DNA of 5,978 bases from contig QGUL01000126.1 of assembly GCA_003242425.1 (NCBI GenBank), forward strand, positions 1 to 5,978. The letters run 5' to 3'. The notes under the pieces are model-generated. The model worked only from the letters and a program-made list of their open reading frames with translations. It was not told the DNA's origin and did not search any database. Numbering within the stretch: the stretch's first letter is position 1; each line of letters begins with the position of its first letter. Source of the DNA: Pseudomonadota bacterium (GTDB taxonomy: Bacteria; Pseudomonadota; Gammaproteobacteria; Burkholderiales; SG8-39). Below, piece after piece: positions 1-5,563 of the stretch. The position numbers and the translations under genes were made by a program.

Positions 1-62
1 TTGCCGGGGGGGCGTGGTAGATTGGAGTCTTTGCGCGGGGCCGGCGTTCCCCGTTCCCGGAT
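1..62 (-). other. Probable error-rich sequence end that breaks the carboxypeptidase frame
   Basis: From codon 288 the gene's own frame reads I-R-E-R-G-T-P-A-P-R-K-D, unlike the family, which here has a pattern of roughly G-T-V-x-A-G-F-x-x-D-L-Y-x-T-x-P-R-G. Dropping two bases gives G-T-G-N-A-G-P-A-Q-R-L-Q-S-T-T-P-P-R, which matches that pattern at many positions. Homopolymer-like runs (seven C/G, GGGG, AAA) and a CTA codon, rare in these genes, also fall here. I infer several small indels and substitutions from poor base calling at a contig end. A real frameshift or pseudogene is possible but less likely. Confidence 0.55.
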
Positions 63-923
63 GCCCTTCCAGACCGGCAGCGTGCTCACCGTCTGCCCTT
101 TGCGGTAGAGCAGCACGCTGTCGTAGAACTGGAAGCCGTAGTTCAGCAGCTTGAGACTCTCCTGGGCGCGCGCGGCTTCGGAAGCAGTGCCCATCACCAC
201 CGAGATCAGACGGCGGTCGCCGCGTTTGGCGGAGGCGATCAGGCAATAGCCGGCCGATTCGGTATGGCCGGTCTTGACGCCGTCCACATAGGGATCGAGC
301 CACAGCAGCCGGTTGCGGTTGAGCTGGTTGATGTTGTTGTAGCGGTACTCGCGCGTGGCGTAGAGCGCGTAGTGCTGCGGAAACTCGCGGATGATCGTCG
401 CGGTGAGCCGGGCGAGGTCGCGTGCGGTCGAGTAGTGGTTGGGATCGGGCCAGCCGGTGGAATTGGCAAAACGGGTGTTCCGCATCCCCAGGCGCTGAGC
501 CTCGCGGTTCATCATTTGCGCGAACACCTCTTCGGAGCCGCCCAGCAGTTCCGCGAGCGCGATGGTGGCGTCGTTGCCCGATTGCACGATCACGCCGTAG
601 AGCAGTTGCTCGACCGTGACGGGTTTGCGCGGCTCGATGAACATGCGCGAGCCGCCGGCCTTCCACGCGTTGACCGACACCGGCACCACCTGATCGGGCT
701 GAATCTGCTTCTTCTCCAGCGCCTGCGCCACCAGATAGGCGGTCATCAGCTTGGTGAGCGAGGCGGGTTCGAGCCGTTCGTCGGCATTGTGCTCGGCGAT
801 GATCTGTCCGGTCTGGTAATCCATCAGCAGCCAGGCCTTGGCAGCGATGGGCGGAGGCGGCGGCGCATCGGCCAGCGCGAGCAGGGGAAACAGCAACAGG
901 CAGGCGAATAGACGACGCATCAT
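1..923 (-). CDS. dacC: D-alanyl-D-alanine carboxypeptidase (PBP5/6 family), 3' end missing
   Basis: Periplasmic serine D,D-carboxypeptidase that removes the terminal D-Ala from peptidoglycan pentapeptides and so limits cross-linking. 307 codons are visible. Residues 1-18 form a signal peptide (MMRR, hydrophobic core, A-L-A then D). All three penicillin-binding motifs of peptidase family S11 are present: S55-L-T-K58 with the nucleophilic serine, S115-G-N117, and K217-T-G219. The N-terminal catalytic domain is complete and the C-terminal beta domain starts near residue 265. ATG at 923 is followed by a second ATG at 920; a weak AGAG lies 7 bases before the first. After V-W-K-G (residue 287) the reading no longer resembles the family, although no stop appears; see the entry for bases 1-62. 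The gene runs off the left edge. It has its own putative promoter and lies 124 bp after rlpA. The choice between dacA and dacC naming is conventional; the family assignment is firm. Confidence 0.95.
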   Translation of the reverse strand, partial: MMRRLFACLLLFPLLALADAPPPPPIAAKAWLLMDYQTGQIIAEHNADERLEPASLTKLMTAYLVAQALEKKQIQPDQVVPVSVNAWKAGGSRMFIEPRKPVTVEQLLYGVIVQSGNDATIALAELLGGSEEVFAQMMNREAQRLGMRNTRFANSTGWPDPNHYSTARDLARLTATIIREFPQHYALYATREYRYNNINQLNRNRLLWLDPYVDGVKTGHTESAGYCLIASAKRGDRRLISVVMGTASEAARAQESLKLLNYGFQFYDSVLLYRKGQTVSTLPVWKGIRERGTPAPRKDSNLPRPPG

Positions 924-968
924 TGAATGACTCTGTGTTTGGAACGGGAACAAAGGCGGGCGTGTACG

Positions 969-974
969 ATTATA
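969..974 (-). promoter_or_regulatory. Putative -10 box for the carboxypeptidase gene
   Basis: The minus strand reads TATAAT, a perfect sigma-70 -10 hexamer in an otherwise very G+C-rich spacer. It would place the transcript start near 961-965, giving a leader of about 40 bases before the ATG at 923. Nothing resembling TTGACA lies 16-19 bases upstream (that stretch is CACGGG-like), and there is no TGn extended -10. The promoter may therefore be weak or need an activator; compare the direct repeats that cover the -35 position. Confidence 0.55.
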
Positions 975-987
975 AGAGGGTATGCAA

Positions 988-1016
988 CGCGCCCGTGACG
1001 GCGGTGCCGCGCCCGT
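988..1016. repeat. 9-bp direct repeat with 20-bp period over the -35 position
   Basis: The plus strand carries CGCGCCCGT at 988-996 and again at 1008-1016. The copies are exactly 20 bp apart, close to two helical turns. The first covers the expected -35 region of the putative carboxypeptidase promoter and the second lies about 49 bp before the start point. The arrangement fits a regulator that binds one face of the DNA, but short G+C-rich repeats can arise by chance. No regulator is identified. Confidence 0.35.
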
Positions 1017-1028
1017 TCGATGCATCGA
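1017..1028. repeat. Perfect 12-bp palindrome TCGATGCATCGA
   Basis: A perfect inverted repeat abuts the second direct-repeat copy and starts about 20 bases after the rlpA stop. Flanking CGCGC (1008-1012) and GCGCG (1030-1034) could extend it into an imperfect hairpin in the rlpA transcript. No T-run follows on the minus strand, so it is not a standard intrinsic terminator. It could be an operator half or an RNA 3'-end structure; the function is unknown. Confidence 0.35.
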
Positions 1029-1047
1029 CGCGCGAATGGTTCCGCTT

Positions 1048-1935
1048 CTAGCGCAGGATGTGGGGCTTGAAGTTGAGGCTGCGGCTCAGGCGTTCGGCGA
1101 TCTCCCCCGCTTCGGCTGCCGAACCGTAAGGGCCGAGGCGTACGCGGAACAGGCCCTGGTGCGGCACGATGTCGACGGCGCGATCCAGCAGGGCGGCGAC
1201 TTCGCGCGTGATGCGTTCGCGGAAGCTCTCGGCGTTGGCGCGCGCGCTGAATGCGCCGAGTTGCAAATAAATGTTGCCTTCCGCAGCGGGCTCGGCCGGT
1301 GCGGCACCGTCCTTGGCGTCGGCGACCGCCGGCGCGGCGTCCGGTTGCGGAAACACCCGCTCCACTTCCACCAGCGCGCTGCCCTGCTCTACATAGCCCA
1401 GCTTGTACGCGGCGGCGTAGGACAGGTCGATGATGCGGTCGTGCAGGAACGGCCCGCGGTCGTTGATGCGGACCACGACCGAGCGCCCGTTGGCGAGATT
1501 GGTCACGCGCGCATAACTGGGGATCGGCATGGTCGGATGCGCGGCCGTCATGGCGTACATGTCGTAGGGCTCGCCACTCGCCGTGGGTTTGCCGTGGAAT
1601 CTGCGGCCGTACCAGCTCGCGATGCCGCGCTGGCGGAATTCACGGCGGTCCACCATCGGCACGTACTCTTTGCCGAAGGCGACATAGCGTCGGTTGGCGT
1701 AGCGATGCAGTGGTTCGTCGCGCGGCACGGCATCGGGCACGCGGTCCAGGTCCGCCGGGACCTGGTCGCCCGGTCCGTCGTCCAGGTAGTAGCCGCCGCC
1801 TTTGGCGCTCTTGGCCGGCGGTGCCGACTCGGGTTCGCCGGGACCGCGCACGGGCGCGCTGCCGCATCCCCATAGGGCGAGCAGCAGGCCGCCCACCGCG
1901 AACCAGCGTACCGTCGACGATCGCAAGCTTTGCAC
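1048..1935 (-). CDS. rlpA: RlpA, septal-ring lytic transglycosylase lipoprotein
   Basis: Outer-membrane lipoprotein of the RlpA family, which cleaves peptide-free (denuded) glycan strands and localises to division sites. 295 residues. A lipoprotein signal ends in L21-W-G-C24 (Trp at -2 is unusual; Gly at +2 favours outer-membrane sorting). Residues 25-75 are a Pro/Gly-rich linker. The double-psi beta-barrel domain covers about 102-195 and starts at R-G-I-A-S-W-Y-G. E122, D125, H133 and D159 match the residues I recall as needed for activity in Pseudomonas RlpA. An Ala/Pro linker (196-220) leads to a SPOR domain (221-295; Q-L-G-A-F-S and R-V-R-L-G-P-Y), which binds denuded septal glycan. Start is GTG at 1935: AGGAGG lies 4 bases upstream and an in-frame stop, that of rodA, sits four codons upstream. 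TTG at 1926 is the only other start that keeps the signal peptide intact. Nine bases separate it from rodA, so co-transcription is expected. Confidence 0.95.
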   Translation of the reverse strand: MQSLRSSTVRWFAVGGLLLALWGCGSAPVRGPGEPESAPPAKSAKGGGYYLDDGPGDQVPADLDRVPDAVPRDEPLHRYANRRYVAFGKEYVPMVDRREFRQRGIASWYGRRFHGKPTASGEPYDMYAMTAAHPTMPIPSYARVTNLANGRSVVVRINDRGPFLHDRIIDLSYAAAYKLGYVEQGSALVEVERVFPQPDAAPAVADAKDGAAPAEPAAEGNIYLQLGAFSARANAESFRERITREVAALLDRAVDIVPHQGLFRVRLGPYGSAAEAGEIAERLSRSLNFKPHILR

Positions 1936-1947
1936 GCCTCCTCCTCA
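1936..1947 (-). promoter_or_regulatory. Strong Shine-Dalgarno fused to the rodA stop, sets the rlpA GTG start
   Basis: The minus strand reads TGA GGA GGA GGC directly before GTG. The rodA stop codon forms the first bases of a purine-rich GGAGGAGG ribosome-binding site. The stop is in the same frame as rlpA, so translation of rlpA cannot begin upstream of it. Confidence 0.8.
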
Positions 1948-3042
1948 GGTCTGGATCAGCTTACGGTGCTTCTGGATGCTCATCAGGATGCCGATGCCGA
2001 GGAACAGCGTCACCAGCGCGGTGCCGCCGTAGCTGATCAGCGGCAAGGGCACGCCCACCACCGGCAGGATGCCGCTCACCATGCCCATGTTGACGAACGC
2101 ATAGGTGAAGAACGACAGCGTGATGGCACCGGCGAGCAGCCGCGAGAAAAAGGTCGCGGCGTTGGCGGCGATCACCATACCGCGGGCGATCAGCGCCAGA
2201 TAGAGCAGCAGCAGGATGCTGTTGCCGATCAGGCCGAATTCTTCCGAATACACGGCGAAAATGAAATCGGTGGTGCGCTCGGGGATGAAGTCCAGATGCG
2301 TCTGGGTGCCTTCCAGCCAGCCCTTGCCCTTGAGGCCACCCGAGCCCACCGCGATGGTGGACTGGATGATGTGATAGCCGGCTCCGAGCGGATCGCTGGT
2401 GGGATCGAGCAGCGTCAGCACCCGGCGGCGCTGGTAGTCGTGCAGCATCGACCAGAAGATGGGCATCGCGGCACCGGCGGCCGCGGCCATGCCCAGCATG
2501 AGCTTCCAGGGCAGGCCGGCGAGGAAGATGACGTAGAAGCCGGCCGCGAGCACCAGCATCGCGGTACCCAGATCCGGCTGCTTCATGATCAGCCCGACCG
2601 GAATGGCGAGCAGGATCGCCGCCACCAGGAAGTCGCGCAGCCGGACTTCGCCTTCGTGCTTGTCGAAATACCAAGCGAGGACCAGCGGAGTGGCGATCTT
2701 GAGCATCTCCGAAGGCTGGAAACGGACGAACCCCAGGTTCAGCCAGCGTTGCGAGCCGTTGACGATCTCGCCGAACAGATCCACCGCGACGAGCAGCGCG
2801 ACGCCCACAAGATAGATGGGCACCGCGAGCCGCATCAACATCTGCGGCGGCACCTGCGCCGCCACCCACATGACGCTCAATGCCACGGCGATGTTGATGC
2901 CCTGCGCGATCAGGCGCGAAGCGTCCTGGTTGGCCGCGCTGTAGAGCGTGAACAGCCCGACCGCCAGCAGCACAGTGCTGATGAACATCAGCGGGCTGTC
3001 GATGTTGCTGGTGAAGCGCTGCAGGAGTTTTTTCAACATCAT
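1945..3042 (-). CDS. rodA: RodA, SEDS peptidoglycan glycosyltransferase
   Basis: Inner-membrane SEDS-family glycan polymerase of the elongasome. It extends glycan strands from lipid II and works as a complex with PBP2. 365 residues with about ten hydrophobic segments, the normal family length. Hallmarks are N-G-S-Q-R-W-L (95-101), F-Q-P-S-E (108-112), K-Q-P-D-L-G-T (154-160), the periplasmic stretch G-T-Q-T-H-L-D-F-I-P-E-R-T-T-D-F with D259 aligning to the catalytic Asp262 of E. coli RodA, and the C-terminal P-L-P-L-I-S-Y-G-G-T. The gene starts MM: ATG at 3042 overlaps the mrdA stop (ATGA), while ATG at 3039 sits 7 bases after GGGAG and may be the better start. The open frame continues about 200 codons upstream inside mrdA, but that part is a shadow of mrdA and has no membrane or SEDS character. 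Translational coupling to mrdA is likely. Confidence 0.97.
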   Translation of the reverse strand: MMLKKLLQRFTSNIDSPLMFISTVLLAVGLFTLYSAANQDASRLIAQGINIAVALSVMWVAAQVPPQMLMRLAVPIYLVGVALLVAVDLFGEIVNGSQRWLNLGFVRFQPSEMLKIATPLVLAWYFDKHEGEVRLRDFLVAAILLAIPVGLIMKQPDLGTAMLVLAAGFYVIFLAGLPWKLMLGMAAAAGAAMPIFWSMLHDYQRRRVLTLLDPTSDPLGAGYHIIQSTIAVGSGGLKGKGWLEGTQTHLDFIPERTTDFIFAVYSEEFGLIGNSILLLLYLALIARGMVIAANAATFFSRLLAGAITLSFFTYAFVNMGMVSGILPVVGVPLPLISYGGTALVTLFLGIGILMSIQKHRKLIQT

Positions 3043-4949
3043 TCGGCTCCCGCAGTGGCAGCGACCGGCTGCACGGCCGGGGTCTCGGGCAGTTTGCCGA
3101 GCAGATAGTAGTCGAAAGCGACGCGTGCGATCGGGGCCGCCACGGTGCTGCCGTGCCCGCCGTTCTCCACCAGGACGCCGATCGCGATCTTGGGATCGTC
3201 GGCCGGGGCGAAGGCGATGAACAGGGCGTGGTCGCGGAAGCGCTCGGCGATGCGCTTCTCGTCGTACTTCTCGTTCTGCTTGATGCCGATCACCTGCGCG
3301 GTTCCGGTTTTGCCGGCGAAAGCGTAAGCAACGCCTTTGCCCGCTTGGGAGGCCGTCCCGCCGGGGCGGGTGACGTCCACCATCGCCTGCTTCACCAGCG
3401 CCAGCCACTGGGGGTTGAGCTTCACGTGGCGCACCGGCTCCGGCTCGACCGGGCGTTTCTCGCCCGTGCGCGTGTCGACGATGTATTTCACCAGGTGCGG
3501 GCGGTAGGCGATGCCGTCGTTGGCGAGGATCGAGGTGGCATAGGCCAGTTGCAGCGGCGTGGCGAGGTTGTAGCCCTGGCCGATCGTGACCGAGACGGTG
3601 TCGCCGGTGTACCAGCGCTGGTCTTCCGGGCGCGAGAAGCGCTTGCGCTTCCATTCGCGCGAGGGCAGCAGGCCGCCCCGCTCGCCCGGGATGTCGATGC
3701 CCGTCGGCGAGCCGAAGCCGAACTGCGACAGGAAGCCGTGCATCACGTCGATGTCGATGTCGGTCGACAGACCGTAGTAATAGGTGTCGCAGGAGACCAC
3801 GATCGACTTGTGCAGGTTAACCTTGCCGTGGCCGCCGACCTTCCAGTCGCGGTAGCGGTGCGTATGTCCGGGCAGCGTGTAATAGCCCGGGTCGTTGATG
3901 GTGTAGTCGGGCGTGCGCTTGCCCAGTTCCAGCGCCATGAGCGCCATGAAGGGCTTGAAGGTCGAACCGGGCGGATAGGCGCCGCTCAGCGCGCGGTTGG
4001 TGAGCGGTTTGTCGGGCGAATTGTTCAGCTCCGCCCAGGTCTGCGGATCGATGCCGTCCACGAACAGGTTGGGATCGAAGCCGGGTTTGCTGACGAAGGC
4101 GAGCACACCGCCCGTCTTCGGCTCGATCGCCACCGCCGCGCCGCGATAGTCGCCGAAGGCGGCTTCGATGATCTCCTGCAGTTTGGCGTCCAGGGTGAGG
4201 ATGAGGTTGTTGCCGGCGATGGGCGGGTTCTCCGACAGGGTGCGGATCGGCCGGCCGTTGGCGTCGATCTCCACCTGCGCCGATCCGGTGGTGCCGTGCA
4301 GCTCGTACTCGTAGCTCTTCTCGAGACCGACCTTGCCGATGTAGTCGGTGCCCTTGTAGTTGGCGGTCTGCTCGTCGGCCGCGAGCTGTTCCAGATCGCG
4401 GTCGTTGATGCGCCCCATATAGCCGAGCGCGTGCGAAGCCAACTCGCCGAACGGGTAGTCCCGGTACAGGCGCGCCTTGATCTCCACGCCGGGGAAGCGG
4501 AACGCGTTGGCCGCGAAACGCGCGACCTCCTCGTCGCTCAGGCGGGTCTTGATCGGCAGGCTGCCGGCGGCGCGCAGTTCCGCGCGCAGTTTACGGAAGC
4601 GGTTGCGGTCGCGCGGGCTGATCTCGATCAGTTCCGCCAGCGCGTCGATGGTCGCTTCCGGGTCCTCGACCTTGGCGGGGTCCATCTCCAGCGTGTAGGC
4701 GGAGAAGTTGCGCGCCAGCACGACTCCGTTGCGGTCCAGGATCAGACCGCGGTTGGGCTGGATGGGGACCACCGAGATGCGGTTGTCCTCGGCCTTGGTC
4801 TGGTAATACTCGTGGCGGATCAGCTGCAGCCAGGTGAAGCGCCCGAACAGGATGCCGAAGGCGACGAGCACGCCCACGCCCGCGACCGCCAGACGTCTGC
4901 GGAAGCGGTACAAATCACGTTCATGGTCGCGGAATTCGGTGAGGCTCAT
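3039..4949 (-). CDS. mrdA: Penicillin-binding protein 2 (elongasome transpeptidase)
   Basis: Class B PBP: a D,D-transpeptidase that cross-links new peptidoglycan during elongation, anchored in the inner membrane and partnered with RodA. 636 residues, close to E. coli PBP2. A short cytosolic N-terminus with E-F-R-D-H-E-R is followed by one membrane helix (about 19-44), the PBP dimer/pedestal region (about 60-230, with P-N-R-G-L-I-L-D-R-N-G at 65-75) and the transpeptidase domain (about 265-620). Active-site motifs are S329-T-F-K332, S386-C-D388 (SxD, usual for PBP2) and K547-T-G-T550. D353, D368, H374 and C387 form a possible metal-binding tetrad beside the active site. The C-terminal tail is Ala/Pro-rich. 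ATG at 4949 is the only likely start: the frame is open back to a TAG near 5033 but holds no other ATG or GTG. No clear Shine-Dalgarno precedes it. The 3' end overlaps rodA by ATGA. Confidence 0.97.
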   Translation of the reverse strand: MSLTEFRDHERDLYRFRRRLAVAGVGVLVAFGILFGRFTWLQLIRHEYYQTKAEDNRISVVPIQPNRGLILDRNGVVLARNFSAYTLEMDPAKVEDPEATIDALAELIEISPRDRNRFRKLRAELRAAGSLPIKTRLSDEEVARFAANAFRFPGVEIKARLYRDYPFGELASHALGYMGRINDRDLEQLAADEQTANYKGTDYIGKVGLEKSYEYELHGTTGSAQVEIDANGRPIRTLSENPPIAGNNLILTLDAKLQEIIEAAFGDYRGAAVAIEPKTGGVLAFVSKPGFDPNLFVDGIDPQTWAELNNSPDKPLTNRALSGAYPPGSTFKPFMALMALELGKRTPDYTINDPGYYTLPGHTHRYRDWKVGGHGKVNLHKSIVVSCDTYYYGLSTDIDIDVMHGFLSQFGFGSPTGIDIPGERGGLLPSREWKRKRFSRPEDQRWYTGDTVSVTIGQGYNLATPLQLAYATSILANDGIAYRPHLVKYIVDTRTGEKRPVEPEPVRHVKLNPQWLALVKQAMVDVTRPGGTASQAGKGVAYAFAGKTGTAQVIGIKQNEKYDEKRIAERFRDHALFIAFAPADDPKIAIGVLVENGGHGSTVAAPIARVAFDYYLLGKLPETPAVQPVAATAGAE

Positions 4950-5041
4950 CTGGAGCTTGGCTGGATGCGGGACGGCACGGCTGGGCTCATGACGCGCGGC
5001 ATCGCCGCAAGGTCCGAGCCGGCCCGCCTGCTAAGAGTGCC
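4950..5041 (-). other. 92-bp spacer between mreD and mrdA
   Basis: This is the longest gap inside the mreC-rlpA run. It has no convincing -10/-35 pair and no intrinsic terminator. It contains a small GCGGC-GAT-GCCGC hairpin (about 4996-5008) and an 18-codon open frame starting at 5002 whose TGA overlaps the mrdA ATG. Read-through transcription from mreD into mrdA is the simplest reading. Confidence 0.5.
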
Positions 5042-5563
5042 CTAGATGGGCCGAGTTTCGTCGATGTCGTCGGGCGCACGTTGCGGAGCGAGCAGTAAGT
5101 CGGTAATGAAAGGCCACAGCAGCGCCGAGATCCCGATCCCGACCAGCGTCAGCCAGCCCGGGAAGGTGCCGCCGGCGATCAGACGCACCGCCAGCATGAT
5201 GAGCTGGGAGAGCAGCAGCAGCACGAACACGTGGACCGCCTGCGGCCAGACGCCGAACAGCAGCACGCGCCGGTGGATGACATGGGCGCCGAAGGCGAGG
5301 CAGGCGTAGGCCAGCGCATGCTGTCCGATCAGCGCGCCATTGGCCGCGTCCATGGCCAGGCCCAGCACCCAGGCGATGCCCACCCCCACCTTGCGCGGCT
5401 GATGGATGCACCAGAAGGTGAGCGTCAGCGCCAGCAGATCGGGGACCAGCCGCAGATCGGGCCAGGGCAGCAGATTGAAGGCCAGCGCGCCCAGCAGGCT
5501 GAAGGCGATGAAGAAGGGATTGGCCGGGCGCAGGATGCGCTGCGGTTGCTGCTGCCTTTTCAT
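5042..5563 (-). CDS. mreD: Rod shape-determining protein MreD
   Basis: Small integral inner-membrane protein of the elongasome that binds MreC and supports MreB-directed cell-wall synthesis. 173 residues, the usual length, with about six hydrophobic segments (roughly 17-33, 39-53, 60-78, 83-99, 108-130 and 136-158). Typical proteobacterial MreD stretches are N-L-L-P-W (30-34), P-D-L-L-A-L (41-46), the H-Q-P-R-K-V-G loop (54-60), G-L-A-M-D (68-72), G-A-L-I-G-Q-H-A-L-A-Y (76-86) and H-R-R-V-L (97-101). The ATG at 5563 overlaps the mreC TGA (ATGA), with an AGGGGG ribosome-binding site 8 bases upstream, so coupling with mreC is likely. The tail after about 160 is polar and acidic (D-D-I-D-E-T). 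Confidence 0.95.
   Translation of the reverse strand: MKRQQQPQRILRPANPFFIAFSLLGALAFNLLPWPDLRLVPDLLALTLTFWCIHQPRKVGVGIAWVLGLAMDAANGALIGQHALAYACLAFGAHVIHRRVLLFGVWPQAVHVFVLLLLSQLIMLAVRLIAGGTFPGWLTLVGIGISALLWPFITDLLLAPQRAPDDIDETRPI

Noticed and set aside
1008..1034. Intrinsic terminator after rlpA.
   Set aside because: The hairpin is imperfect and no run of T follows on the minus strand.
3043..3654. About 200-codon upstream extension of the rodA frame.
   Set aside because: It lies wholly inside mrdA in another frame, is Arg/His/Pro-rich, and lacks membrane segments or SEDS likeness. RodA homologues begin at the MM(L)KK start.
3153..5045. Long plus-strand open frame (630 codons) opposite mrdA, and similar ones opposite rodA (1930-3108), rlpA (982-1875) and the carboxypeptidase gene (264-911).
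   Set aside because: All four are in exact codon register with the sense gene, so each antisense stop requires a sense TTA, CTA or TCA codon, which these G+C-rich genes rarely use. The products are low-complexity (R/D/H/V-rich) with no recognisable domain. The 264-911 frame ends exactly where the sense gene has a CTA codon.
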